Assembly (NCBI GenBank): GCA_902770835.1
Contig: CACXUM010000005.1
Span: 106,435-170,434 of the forward strand
Direction of reading: 5' to 3'
Source of the DNA: an uncultured Bacteroidia bacterium
Lineage (GTDB): Bacteria; Bacteroidota; Bacteroidia; Bacteroidales; F082
Length of the DNA: 64,000 bases
Part shown: piece after piece, positions 34,258-44,900 of the stretch
Layout of the letters: each line of letters begins with the position of its first letter
Position numbering within the stretch: the stretch's first letter is position 1
Translations under genes and position numbers: made by a program
Notes under the pieces: generated by a model
Databases searched by the model: none
Told to the model about the DNA's origin: nothing
The model's input: only the letters and a program-made list of their open reading frames with translations

Positions 34258-36831
34258 TTATCTAATAATAGTGATGCGCTTTGTGGTTTCTCCGTTGACA
34301 GTGGAGATGCGCACCATGTAGACACCAGTCTCGACATGGCTGAGGTTGACATCAACAGACTCGCCTTGGCAATTCATCTCATACACTTTCTGTCCCATCG
34401 TGTTGAATACCGTCACATGATTGAGTCCTTCGCCCTCGATGGTGAACTGGCTCGTGGTAGGATTCGGGAAGACCGACACGCTGTTGGCTTCCAATTCGTT
34501 GACTGCATCAGCGGAATAGTAAACCTTGATGAAGAACTGGTTGTTGTCGTATTTCCAGTAGGCCGGTGCGGAAGTGCAATCCAAGTCGGCATAGTAGGCG
34601 TAGAGTTTGTAGTAGTAATCGCCTTCCTGATTGGCCGAGTTGTCGGTGTAGGAAGTGGCCGAGGCACTCAGCAACTTGATTCTTTGGTAGGTGTCGTTCT
34701 CGCCGAACTTTCTGAAGAGATAGTAGCCCGAAAGTCCATCCGCAGGTTCAGGTTTCTCCCATTTCAACTTAATCTTGTAGGCATTGCCAGTGTATTCAAA
34801 GTCGATGTCGGTCGGGGCATAGCAGGCACCAGCCGTGGCGCACGACTCATTGGAATAGAAGCCGTTTTCGCCGCCGTCGTAGAGGTAACCCACAACATAG
34901 CAGTGACCACCCACGGGAGCATTTTCGTCAACGAAGGAAGTGCCTTCTGGGATGAGGCGATGGAAGAGGCCGTCGCGGTAGACCGTGTAGCCGTAGCCTT
35001 CAACGCCGCTGATGCCGTCCCAAGAAACATTGATGTTGTTGGGGTTTTCTTCATCGACAAGGGCAACCACATTGCTCGGGATGCCGTCGCCAATACCATT
35101 GCCGCAGCTGTTGTTGCCTTGGTAGAAAATGCCCTCTTCAAGTTCGTCGGAAGAGCCTGAATAGGTGTAAACGGCATTGTTGTTCGAGTCCTTGATGGTG
35201 AATGACATATTGAAGACAGCACCGTAGGTTTGGGCAGTCCAGCCAATCGAAATGCGACCAAGAGGCATATCGACGGGGATGTTCTGGATGCTCGAATTGG
35301 TAGTGGTGATTTGGGCAAACTCCGTTCCGGAAGCATTATAGAGGTGAATCATACCGCCACGGAAACCGTTCATGGCAGCCTGCGAGATTTGAACCGTCCA
35401 GCCGCAGGTGGGGCCGAAACTGACGGCGTTTTGGTAAGTCATCTTGCCGTGCATTCCATTGTAAACAACATAAACAGCATAATTGAAGGCATCGAAACGC
35501 GGGACGCTATTGTCCGTGATTGTCATGGTGGCACCGGGCGTGACATTTTCCTCAGTGTAGACCACCTCGCCGTTTCTGGTAACCACAACGCGATCGATGG
35601 TTGGCATAGTGACATTGGTCAACGTCTTGGTAGGATTGACCCATGTGAGTTGGGCCGAAAGTTCGTTGTTAGGAGCAGGCGTAATCGAGAAGTTGGTAGG
35701 AGCCTGAGGCGTGTTGTCGTAAACCGACGAAGGCACAAAGTTGAAGATGGCGCCGTCGCCCGAGTTGTAGTCGATGGCATCGAAGTCGAACCAGCCGTCG
35801 CCACTGCCACCCCAACCCCAATTGTAGTGGTAAAGGTTGGCATCATTGTAGCCGTCGCAAACGAAAGCGTGACCACCGTCAGGGCTTTGACCGGCATAAT
35901 ACAGCGGCCAACCCATGTCGAAAGACTCTTTCAGTTTGTTGGCCCAGTTCTCGTAACTGAAGTTGTCCCTTGAATGTAACGCAGCCTGATTGGTGTAGAG
36001 GAAATACTGCGAGATGGCTCCCGGAACATCAGCCGAGTAGGCACCGCTGCCATCGACAGCCCACATCATATTGACCGAAACGGCGCAGTGGTACATCAAA
36101 GTGGCAACAGCGTCAATCTGCTCTTGGGGCGAGTTGCTATTGATGGCAACGGGCATGTTTTCCCAATCGTAGTTGGTGTCGCCGAAATTGGCACTCCATT
36201 GACCGCCATAATAATAGGTGTGTGAGCCTTGGCCTTTGGCCGGATAGTCCCAATACTTCATGACTTGGCTCATGGCGCAAGCCACGCAGCCCGCATAAAC
36301 ATGGCCGCCAGGGCCGCCCGCACCAGTGGGGCAATAATAATTGTAAGGATAGTCCTGATTCCACTTGGTCTGCACCATGTAAGTATTGGCGCGACCGCCG
36401 TTGCGCGAAATCAAGGTGCCACGTGTGGAAACGAGTTCCCATTCAGCGGCCACCATAGGGGCTGGCTCGCCGAGGTTCTTGCCTTCGCGACTGGCAATCA
36501 ACCTGTCGAGCATGTAGGCTAATTCGCGGTTGATGTTCTGCGCATCGAAAATGCCTTCATCGGAAAAACCGACAATGGGGCGATAGGCATCGTCGGCTGA
36601 AACCATGACAAAGCCTTCGTTGCCGACATTGAACACATAGAAGCAGGCATCACCACGGTTTGAAGTGCCCGTGTAGACCAAAGTGAGTTCACCACTCTGG
36701 CGCGACTGCTCGAAGTTGGCTTGGACAAATTGCTGTCCGACATACTTGGCCTGGCTCTCGCTGACCGGACGGGCTTGCGCCACGCCGATGCCCAGAACCA
36801 CGGCAAGCATACTCAATAAATACTTCTTCAT
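34258..36831 (-). CDS. C10-family cysteine peptidase with T9SS sorting domain (1)
   Basis: An 857-residue secreted streptopain-like peptidase. Order: signal peptide (1-20); Spi-like propeptide (about 22-130, with FVMVSADDAYRPIVGFSDEG); catalytic domain with Cys182 in YAGCVACAMSQVMKYW, His321 in DGGHAFVCDGYND and the NWGWGG loop (337-342); FN3 domain (377-472); a conserved module (474-580) ending VYTYSGSSDELEEGIF...NNSCGNG; two more FN3 domains; T9SS type A sorting domain starting VSVFPNPTTSQ and ending KRITIIR. The catalytic pair is intact, so it should mature by propeptide removal after T9SS export. A TATATTTG box lies 54 nt upstream and a terminator follows. First of four adjacent paralogues. 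Confidence 0.93.
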   Translation of the reverse strand: MKKYLLSMLAVVLGIGVAQARPVSESQAKYVGQQFVQANFEQSRQSGELTLVYTGTSNRGDACFYVFNVGNEGFVMVSADDAYRPIVGFSDEGIFDAQNINRELAYMLDRLIASREGKNLGEPAPMVAAEWELVSTRGTLISRNGGRANTYMVQTKWNQDYPYNYYCPTGAGGPGGHVYAGCVACAMSQVMKYWDYPAKGQGSHTYYYGGQWSANFGDTNYDWENMPVAINSNSPQEQIDAVATLMYHCAVSVNMMWAVDGSGAYSADVPGAISQYFLYTNQAALHSRDNFSYENWANKLKESFDMGWPLYYAGQSPDGGHAFVCDGYNDANLYHYNWGWGGSGDGWFDFDAIDYNSGDGAIFNFVPSSVYDNTPQAPTNFSITPAPNNELSAQLTWVNPTKTLTNVTMPTIDRVVVTRNGEVVYTEENVTPGATMTITDNSVPRFDAFNYAVYVVYNGMHGKMTYQNAVSFGPTCGWTVQISQAAMNGFRGGMIHLYNASGTEFAQITTTNSSIQNIPVDMPLGRISIGWTAQTYGAVFNMSFTIKDSNNNAVYTYSGSSDELEEGIFYQGNNSCGNGIGDGIPSNVVALVDEENPNNINVSWDGISGVEGYGYTVYRDGLFHRLIPEGTSFVDENAPVGGHCYVVGYLYDGGENGFYSNESCATAGACYAPTDIDFEYTGNAYKIKLKWEKPEPADGLSGYYLFRKFGENDTYQRIKLLSASATSYTDNSANQEGDYYYKLYAYYADLDCTSAPAYWKYDNNQFFIKVYYSADAVNELEANSVSVFPNPTTSQFTIEGEGLNHVTVFNTMGQKVYEMNCQGESVDVNLSHVETGVYMVRISTVNGETTKRITIIR

Positions 36832-36884
36832 TTTTGTTGAATTTTAATGTTTTTATTACTCTTCTTGTTTTGTTTTCAAGGCTG

Positions 36885-36892
36885 CAAATATA
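36885..36892 (-). promoter_or_regulatory. -7 box of C10 peptidase 1 (TATATTTG)
   Basis: The same octamer is found before C10 genes 2 and 4. Confidence 0.6.
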
Positions 36893-36957
36893 AAGAAATT
36901 CCTAAATATACAGGATTCGTTTGCTTTCTTTGGTCAAAAAATACATTCTGCCGTTGC

Positions 36958-39510
36958 TTAGTGGATGATGGAAACGCGGCGCATCACCTTGCCCGAAGCC
37001 GTGCCAATGCGTACAGAATAGAGTCCATCATTCCAATCAGAAATATTGATTATCAATGCGTTGGAATTACATTTCGATTCATGCACCAATTGCCCGATCA
37101 TGTTGTAGACTTGTACTAGGTTCATGCCTTCAGCCTCGATTTTCAGGCTATGGTCGGCAGGATTGGGGAAGATGCTCACCTCGAAGGCTTCGTTTTCAGC
37201 CACATCGGTGGGCGAATAATACACCTTCAGGTAGAACCTGTTCGGGTCGTCCTTGATGGAAGCGGGCGCGGAGGTGCAATCGTTGGCGGAATAATAGGCA
37301 TAAAGCCTGTAATAATAATCGCCTTGTACGTTGGCGGAATTGTCAGTATAACTGGTGGCCGAGGCGTTGAGCAACTTGATCCTTTCGTAAGTGCCATCCT
37401 CGCCTTGTTTCCGATAAAGGTAATATCCCGAAAGGCCATCACTCATTTCGGGCCTGTCCCACAAGAGTTTGATTTTGTAGTTGTTGCCTACATATTCATA
37501 GTCGAAGTTGCTGGCACCCATGCAGTCGCCTGCCGAGGCGCAGGTTTCGTTGGAATGGTCGGATTCGCCGCCATAGCCCAAAGCCGTCACCGTATAGCAA
37601 TGGCCTTCGGTGATGTTCTCGTCAATGAAACTCGTGCTTTCCGTCATGGCATACAAATGGTCGTCGCGGTATATAATGTGACCATATTCAGGTACATAGT
37701 TGCCGTCATCCCAAGTGAGGATGGCATTGCCGTCCACTACCTCTGCCACCAAATTGGAAGGCACATCGTGAGGCGCTGGATTGCCACAACCGTTGTTGGC
37801 TATGAGGAAAATGCCCTCATCCATATTGTTCGAGTTGCCGGAAAAAGTGTAGACCGTATTGCCTTCCGAGTCTTTCAGGATGAACGAAAGGTTGTTCACG
37901 GTTTGCTTGGGTCCTGTCCAGCCAAAACTTACATTGCCCACAGGAACGGTAACGTTGAGCGTGGCTGGAATGGAATTGGTGATGGTGTAACGGCCAATTT
38001 CGGTGCCTGCTGCACTGTAAACCGAAACATAGGCACCATTCCAGCCTTGGAAAGCCGAACTTTGCATGATGATTTTCCAATCGCAAGTCGGGCCAATGTA
38101 GGCATCCTCGTGGCGAGCCGAAGCACCACGCCTTCCATCAACAACGGCATAAACTGCATACTTGTATTGATCATAGAAGGGGATGTTCTCGTCGACAAAA
38201 CTCATTTCCTCGCCGGGAGCCACATTCTCATCAGAATACACCATTTGCCCGTTGCGTGTCAACACAATTTGTGTGATGGAATCGAGGGTCGCGTCGGTCA
38301 GGGTGAGTGTGGGATTCTTCCATGTGATGGTGGCCGAAAGCGTTCCGTCGGCGGCGGGAACCACATTCATTTCGGTAGGTGCTGCAGGCGTGGCGGAATA
38401 AACCTCGGCGGGCACATAGTTGTAAATGACACTTTGTCCGTCAGTGTAACCGTGGTCGTCGATGTTGAACCAACCGTCGCTGCTGCCGCTCCACCCCCAG
38501 TTGAAGTGAACCATATCGTTGTCGTTATAGCCGTCAAGCACGTATGCATGGCCGCCTCCACGATGCACCATAGGCCAATCCATATCAATAGCATTGATAA
38601 TCAACTGCATATAATCTTCATGGGTATTATCCTCGCGATAAATGTTGTCCATCTGGTCGGTATAGAAGAAATAGGCAGGCATGGTTTGGCACAGTTTCCC
38701 TGTGACCGCACCACTGCTCGTTGGGCGGTAGTTCATGTCGACGCACACCCCAACATGGTAAATCAATAGGGCAACTGCTTCAATCTGCACTTGCGGAGAA
38801 TTTGACGAAATGGAATTGGGCATGTTTTCCCAGTCGTAAGTGGTTTCGCCGAAGTTGGCGGTCAGCGGGCCATATTCAGGATGGTCTTCAGGGATATAGG
38901 TGTAACTGCCCTGCCCTTGCAGCGGATGGTTCCAATACTTCATCAATTGGGCGGCTGCCGTTGCCACGCAGCCTGCATAGCAATGTCCGCCCGGACCGCC
39001 CGTCGCTGTAGGACAATAGTAATTGTAAGGATAGTTCTGGTTCCACTTGGTTTGCACAAGGTATTCGGCATCCTTCCCACCATGACGCGAAACCATGCGC
39101 CCTGTATTTTCAAGCATGTCCCAGTCGGCGGCAACCGAGGCGCGGGCCGTTGGGGATTGCGTGGCCGTCATTACGCCTTGGCGTATGCCTTCAAGGTAAT
39201 CGGCCAAGGCCGGAGCCATGTCGTTGATGTCGAAGTTGCCCTCATCGGAATAGCCGATGACGGGGCGATAGCGGTCATCGGCAGCAAAGATGACGAAGCC
39301 CGTCTCACCGACATTGAAGATGTAGTAACAGGCCTCTCCCCTGTCGGAAAATGCCGTATGCACCAAGGTCAAGTCGGTGCTTTGGCGTGTGATGGCAAAA
39401 TTGGCCGTCACAAACGACTGCGCCAAGCGTCTTGCTGTTTCTTGATTGATGGGACGAGCTTGAAGCATGATGCTCGCCAGAGCCAATAAAGAGAGTAAGA
39501 GTTTTTTCAT
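36958..39510 (-). CDS. C10-family cysteine peptidase with T9SS sorting domain (2)
   Basis: An 850-residue secreted peptidase with the same layout as its downstream paralogue: signal peptide (MKKLLLSLLALASIMLQA), Spi-like propeptide, catalytic Cys181 in YAGCVATAAAQLMKYW and His321 in GGGHAYVLDGYND, NWGWSG loop, FN3 domains, the NNSCGN-type module here ending NNGCGN, and a sorting domain starting VSIFPNPADHS and ending RRVSIIH. ATG 39510 is chosen since the -7 box (39538-39545) falls within the longer frame from 39567. The substrate-binding region around 262-320 differs most from the other copies, which suggests different specificity. Confidence 0.93.
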   Translation of the reverse strand: MKKLLLSLLALASIMLQARPINQETARRLAQSFVTANFAITRQSTDLTLVHTAFSDRGEACYYIFNVGETGFVIFAADDRYRPVIGYSDEGNFDINDMAPALADYLEGIRQGVMTATQSPTARASVAADWDMLENTGRMVSRHGGKDAEYLVQTKWNQNYPYNYYCPTATGGPGGHCYAGCVATAAAQLMKYWNHPLQGQGSYTYIPEDHPEYGPLTANFGETTYDWENMPNSISSNSPQVQIEAVALLIYHVGVCVDMNYRPTSSGAVTGKLCQTMPAYFFYTDQMDNIYREDNTHEDYMQLIINAIDMDWPMVHRGGGHAYVLDGYNDNDMVHFNWGWSGSSDGWFNIDDHGYTDGQSVIYNYVPAEVYSATPAAPTEMNVVPAADGTLSATITWKNPTLTLTDATLDSITQIVLTRNGQMVYSDENVAPGEEMSFVDENIPFYDQYKYAVYAVVDGRRGASARHEDAYIGPTCDWKIIMQSSAFQGWNGAYVSVYSAAGTEIGRYTITNSIPATLNVTVPVGNVSFGWTGPKQTVNNLSFILKDSEGNTVYTFSGNSNNMDEGIFLIANNGCGNPAPHDVPSNLVAEVVDGNAILTWDDGNYVPEYGHIIYRDDHLYAMTESTSFIDENITEGHCYTVTALGYGGESDHSNETCASAGDCMGASNFDYEYVGNNYKIKLLWDRPEMSDGLSGYYLYRKQGEDGTYERIKLLNASATSYTDNSANVQGDYYYRLYAYYSANDCTSAPASIKDDPNRFYLKVYYSPTDVAENEAFEVSIFPNPADHSLKIEAEGMNLVQVYNMIGQLVHESKCNSNALIINISDWNDGLYSVRIGTASGKVMRRVSIIH

Positions 39511-39537
39511 TGTGAGATGTAATTTGAATTGAAGCGG

Positions 39538-39545
39538 CAAATATA
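39538..39545 (-). promoter_or_regulatory. -7 box of C10 peptidase 2 (TATATTTG)
   Basis: It lies directly downstream of the terminator hairpin of the preceding gene, which occupies the -33 region. Confidence 0.6.
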
Positions 39546-39546
39546 T

Positions 39547-39577
39547 AAAAAAGGAAACATTTGGCATGTTTCCTTTT
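39547..39577 (-). terminator. Terminator of C10 peptidase 3
   Basis: Perfect 12-bp stem: 39549-39560 pairs with 39566-39577 (AAAAGGAAACAT type), five-base loop, then T-rich sequence on the minus strand. It overlaps the promoter of C10 peptidase 2. Confidence 0.75.
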
Positions 39578-39605
39578 CATTTTTAGTCGATTATCAAAAA
39601 TTTCC

Positions 39606-41876
39606 TCAGTGCATGACCGTGAAACGCTTCGTAACGGTGCCTTGCGCAGCCTTGATGCTGATGGTGTAGACACCCGAAACAAGATCGGAAGTGCTGATGA
39701 CCACGCCGTTTTCGCTGCAATGCTGCTTGTAGACGGTCTGACCCATCACATTGTGGATGGTCACTTGCTCAAGTCCCTCGGCTTCCACGCTCATCAGGGC
39801 ATTGGCCGGGTTGGGATAGACCTTGAAGCCTTCCTCATCGTTCTCGCTGACCGAAGTCACGGCCACATAAACATAGTCGGTTTCGATGTTGGTCCAAGCG
39901 GGGGTCGATTCGCAATAGCTGCGGAAAGCGGTCACCTTATAATAATAGTCGCCAGCATCCGCCATGTCGAAATACTCGCGTAAGGTCTTATCAACGGTGG
40001 CGATTTCTTCATAGTCGACACCATCCTCGCTGCGATACACCTTGAAGGATTGCGGCTCGCCGTCATAGTCCCAAGTGAGCATAGTGCCGAAGCCTTCGTT
40101 GGTCCATTGGTATTCGCCATTGAAGTTGGTCGGAGGCAGGCAACCGCCGCAGTCGTTGTCGCCCGTGTAAAGCGTGGCGGGTACTTGGTTGGAGTTGCCC
40201 GTGTAGGTGTAGACACTACTGTTGTTCGAATTCTTGATGTTGATGGTCAAGCTTTGGACTGCCGTCGAGGGAGCCACCCAACTGAAAGTGACATTGCCTT
40301 CGGGCATACGCAATTGCTGGCTGATAGGTGTAGAGCCCGTCATAGTGACTTCCTCAATCACAGTGCCAAAGGAATTCTTCACCTGAATCTTGCCGCCGTT
40401 CCAGCCTTGGAAGTTGGTGGTTTGTCCGACAACCTTCCATGAGCAAGTGGGGCCATATTGGAAGGTAATGTCAGAGAAGCGGCCCTTCACATTGTTGGAG
40501 AGGTAGTAAAGGCGATAGGAGTAGCAATCGAAATCGGCAACATTGTCCTCGAATGACATTTCCTCGCCTGGGATGACATTCTCTTGCGAGAAAATTTCAA
40601 CGCCATTGCGCATCAGCACGACCTTTTCGATGTTCTCGATGGTTTCGCCTGCAAGGTTGGTGGTGGGATTGGTCCATCTGACGACACCCGTCTTGGAATG
40701 GGCGTTCTCGGCCTCCACCGAGAAGTCGTCAACGGCAGGAAGCAATGCGTCATAGATGTAGTCAGGGATGAAGTCGAAAATGGCGGCCTGGCCTTGGTTG
40801 AAACTGCCGTTCCAGCCTGTGTTGAGGGCATCGATGGCGTAGTAGTTGTTGAGTGAGCCGCTCCAGCCCCAGTTGAAGTAGAACTTGCGGTCGCTCTCGC
40901 GATAGCCGCAGCACACAAAAGCGTGACCGCCTGTGTCGTCGCTACCTGAATAATACAACGGGAAACCTTCTTCAAGGCTGGCTATCAACATTTCTTCCCA
41001 TTCGTACTTCGAATAAAGGTCGCGGTCAAGGCGATTGGCATGATCGGTGTAGCGGAAATAGTTGGCGATGGCGGGCGGAACATCCTGCGAATAGGCGCCC
41101 GACGAACCGCCACCATACATCATGTCGACCGACACGCCGCAATGGTACATCAACAAGGCCACGGCCTGATAGTTGGATGTGTTGCAGGAGTTGGGCATGT
41201 TGGCCCAATCGTAATGAGTGTTTTCAAAATCAACCGTTTGGGTGGGATAGCCTTCGGGGATGTAACTGTGGGAGCCTTGTCCGTGGTCGGGCCAATCCCA
41301 CTTCTTCATCACCATCGACATGGCAGTTGCCACACAACCAGCGTAGGCACGACCACCAGGGCCGCCGCCACCCGTCGGGCAGTAATAGTTGTAAGGATAG
41401 TCTTGGTTCCAGTTGGTGGTAATCAGCGGGGCAATGTCGCCACGGGTGCTGCGGTTGTCGTTCTCGAAACCGTCGATGGCCACATGCGCCCATTCCGAAG
41501 CCACTTCCCTTTCGGGTTCAAGGTTGTTCTCTTGGGCGAAGGCAATCTGGCGGGCATAGAAGCGCAGATAATAGGCCAAACCGTCAGGAACATTGGCCAA
41601 GTCATAGTTGTCGTCGGTGTAGCCAAGGATGGGACGGGCCACATCGTCGGCTGAGACGAATACTGAACCGCCGTCGAAATTGAAAACGTAAACGGCGGGA
41701 TTGCCGCTTTCGGTCATTTCGGTGTAGGCAAGCGTGAGGTCGGCGACTTGCTTGGCAGAATGGCTCTGCACATACTTCAAACCAAGTTGACGGGCTTGCT
41801 CGACGCCAACGGGCGAAGCGATGAGTTGACCCACAAACAGGGCCAAAGTCATCATCAAAAATAAGGTTTTTCTCAT
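39606..41876 (-). CDS. C10-family cysteine peptidase with T9SS sorting domain (3)
   Basis: A 756-residue member, the shortest of the set because only one FN3 domain lies between the conserved module and the sorting domain. Signal peptide 1-20; Spi-like propeptide; catalytic Cys181 in YAGCVATAMSMVMKKW; His318 in TGGHAFVCCGYRE; FNWGWSG; the module carries DNDCGG in place of NNSCGN; sorting domain VYPNPANALMSVEAEG to KRFTVMH. Own -7 box at 41918 and own terminator, so independently transcribed. Confidence 0.93.
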   Translation of the reverse strand: MRKTLFLMMTLALFVGQLIASPVGVEQARQLGLKYVQSHSAKQVADLTLAYTEMTESGNPAVYVFNFDGGSVFVSADDVARPILGYTDDNYDLANVPDGLAYYLRFYARQIAFAQENNLEPEREVASEWAHVAIDGFENDNRSTRGDIAPLITTNWNQDYPYNYYCPTGGGGPGGRAYAGCVATAMSMVMKKWDWPDHGQGSHSYIPEGYPTQTVDFENTHYDWANMPNSCNTSNYQAVALLMYHCGVSVDMMYGGGSSGAYSQDVPPAIANYFRYTDHANRLDRDLYSKYEWEEMLIASLEEGFPLYYSGSDDTGGHAFVCCGYRESDRKFYFNWGWSGSLNNYYAIDALNTGWNGSFNQGQAAIFDFIPDYIYDALLPAVDDFSVEAENAHSKTGVVRWTNPTTNLAGETIENIEKVVLMRNGVEIFSQENVIPGEEMSFEDNVADFDCYSYRLYYLSNNVKGRFSDITFQYGPTCSWKVVGQTTNFQGWNGGKIQVKNSFGTVIEEVTMTGSTPISQQLRMPEGNVTFSWVAPSTAVQSLTINIKNSNNSSVYTYTGNSNQVPATLYTGDNDCGGCLPPTNFNGEYQWTNEGFGTMLTWDYDGEPQSFKVYRSEDGVDYEEIATVDKTLREYFDMADAGDYYYKVTAFRSYCESTPAWTNIETDYVYVAVTSVSENDEEGFKVYPNPANALMSVEAEGLEQVTIHNVMGQTVYKQHCSENGVVISTSDLVSGVYTISIKAAQGTVTKRFTVMH

Positions 41877-41917
41877 AGTTTGAATTGTTTGATATTTGAC
41901 ATTCGATTTTTAAGGCG

Positions 41918-41925
41918 CAAAAATA
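41918..41925 (-). promoter_or_regulatory. -7 box of C10 peptidase 3 (TATTTTTG)
   Basis: The minus strand reads TATTTTTG 42 nt before the ATG. Confidence 0.6.
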
Positions 41926-41944
41926 ATATTATTGACGAAACGAA

Positions 41945-44900
41945 TTACATTTTCACCACTTTTTGCATCACGGAACCTGCCGAAGTGCGCACCCTGACCA
42001 TGTAGATGCCGTTTTGCATCCCGTTCAAGTCCAACAAGGCAACGCCATCTTTGGCAGCCACTTCCATCACACATTGGCCGATGGAGTTGTAAACGCTCAC
42101 CGTGGTCATTTCCTCAGCCGCGACGGTCAGTTGGCCGTTGGTGGGATTGGGATAAAACTTTGCAGCAACGGTGTTTTCTTCGACCGAAAGACTCGTCAGT
42201 CTCACGAAATCGTCTCCATCAGCGGTCAGGGCATACTCCGACTCACATTCAGGATAAACAGCTTTCACTTGAAATATCTTGTCGGTGCCATCAATCGCAT
42301 AAATGGACTCGTACACAGTCTCGGTCAGGCCAGTCAGTATGGTCGTATCGTTTCCTATCATATCGTAAACAATCAAGGTGTATGAATCGGGGACACGGTC
42401 TTCTGGTGCTTGCCACTCAACGTGAATGGCTGTGGAAAACCCTAAAGCGGGTCTGAAATCGCCCAACAGATGCGTCGGTGCAGAGCATGGCAAGACGGGT
42501 GGCTCAGGTGCCTCAGATGTGGTAACGCAAGCCTCGTTAGAAGATTCCTCTGAATCAGCAATATGTGCAACGATTTGATAGCAATAGGTCTGCCCTGCTT
42601 CGAGGTCTTCGTCAACAAACTCGGTTTCGGTCGCCTCGCCTATTTTCGCGCCGTTGCGCGTGATGTCGTAGGATGTGGCTTGGAAAGCGGGCCTCCACCA
42701 CAAACTGACTTGGGTTTCCTCTTCGTTCAATTCCGCTTTCAAATCCTTCGGCACATTCGACCAGTCCACTTCGACGAAGAACTTGTCCGAGTCAAAGAGG
42801 TCGGTGGCGTAAGCCGAGGTGCAGTCAAGGTTTTCGTAATAGGCCGTCACCGCATATTGATACCATGTGCCAACGACAGAAGTGTTGTCCCTTACCGTCG
42901 GGTTCTTCACCGACCTGATGAGTTTGAAAGGCGTTTCTTCCGTCCGGCGATAGACATAATATCCTGTGACATTCTCGTTGTTGGGAGCGGTCCAGTCCAA
43001 CTGCACCTTGTTATTGTTCGCATAGGAATAGTCCAAGTCAAAGGGAGGCTCGCAGCCTGTGCCCGAAGTGGCGCAATACTCGTTGGAGGGAACCGTCTCG
43101 CCGCCGTTGCAGAGGGCTGTGATGTAGTAGCAATAGCCCCCAATTTCAGCGTTTTCGTCCACATAACGGGTTTCGTGCGCCATGTTGAACAGGAAACCGT
43201 CGCGATAGATGCAGTAGCCGAACTCCGGCTCATGGTCGCTGTCCCAAGTGAGAATGATATTACGGTCGTTTTCGGGATCGAGGGTGGCCTTCAGGTTGTA
43301 GGGTGCCTCGCACACGTTCTCGTTGCCGCAGCTGTTGTTCAAGGTGCGCAAAATGCCCGCTTCCAATCCCGACGACGGGCCTTCATATTGGTAAACAATC
43401 TGGTTTTCAGCGTCCCTAATCTTGAAGGAAAGGTTGGTGATGTTGGAGTTGGGTGCTGTCCAATAGAGGTTGTTGTTGCCCAAGGCCATCTGGAAAGTTT
43501 GGATGGTGGCCGTGGCTTGGTTGGTGGTCAGGAAGTCGATGTAAGAACCAGCGGCGTTTTGCACGGTGATGCCGCCACCGTCCCAGCCTTGCATACTGTT
43601 GGAGGTCATAATGACTTTCCAGTCGCAATAGGGACCAAAAACGGCCTTGGTGAGGGTCGTGCGGCCATAATTGTTTCCGCTGACGGCCAAAATTGTGTAT
43701 TCAAACTGGTCGAAGAAAGGCACTTCGTCGTCGTAGGTCATGGCTTGACCGGGTTGCACGTTCTCAATCTCCTGAATGACAAAACCGTTGCGCTTGACAA
43801 TAATCTTGTCAATGGCGGTCAAGGCCTCACCCGTCACGGTTTCGGTGGGATTGGTCCAACTGAGGTGCCCGATGCGCGACACATCGCTGTCGATGCTCAC
43901 GCTGAGGTTTTCGGGTGCCTTGGGCATTTGGTTGTAGACATAGTTGGGAATGAAGTCGTAAATGATGGCTTGGCTGCTTGTGTAGTCGAAATGCTCGCCA
44001 TCGATGAGGATGAAAGCATTAGACGCACCGCCCCAACCCCAGTTGAAGTGGAAAAAGTCGTCGGCATCGTAGCCGTCGCAAATGAAAGCGTGGCCACCGT
44101 CGGGGCTTTGGCCTGAATAATACAGCGGAATGTGCTGGTCAATGTTGGTCTTCAGCAGGGCAATCCAGTCGTTATAGGAGCCGCTTCTCCCGATATGCGT
44201 GGCGTGTTCGGAATAGGAGAAATACGTATTGATGGCATCCGGCACATCCGTTGAATAGGCGCCACTGCCATCAGGCTCATACATCATGTTGACCGCAACG
44301 CCGCAATGGTACATCAAAGTGGCCACCGCCTGTTTCTGTTCGGGCGTGCCGGCACCGTTGTTGTAATAATCGATCATGTTGTCCCATTCGTAGGTGGTGG
44401 CACCGAAGTTGGCGTATTGCTCTCCATAGCCTTGGGCGACATAACTATGCTCGCCCGTGCCTTGCACCGGCCATTCCCAATACTTCATCAGTTGGGCCAT
44501 AGCCGTGGCCACACAACCCGTAGGGCACCCGCCGGGAGAATACATGTTGAACGGCGATCCTTGGTCCCAACGCTGTTGCACCAAAGGTCCGACAACCGCA
44601 GTGCCCTTTTCGGGATTCAACCGTCCATAAGACTCAAGGTTCTTCCAACGGCAGAGGATGTCGTTAGGTGTTGCAACTCCTTGATTCACCATCATTTCAA
44701 TGCCGCGCGAATGTTCGCCCAACATAAAAAGCAAACCGTCAGGAGCGGTTTGGTAGTCGAAATTCCCTTGGTCGGAATAGCCGATGATGGGCGACGAAAC
44801 ATCGTCAGCCGCCACAATGACAAAGCCGCCGTCGAAATTGAAGGCGTAGGCCGTGGCCATGCCGTTTTCAGCGCGGAAAGTGTAAGCCAAATCAAGGCTT

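Noticed and set aside
37150-38769. 539-codon plus-strand ORF opposite C10 peptidase 2
   Set aside because: Antisense to a full-length peptidase with intact catalytic residues; same effect of codon use.
42563-44116. 517-codon plus-strand ORF opposite C10 peptidase 4
   Set aside because: Antisense shadow of a well-supported gene.
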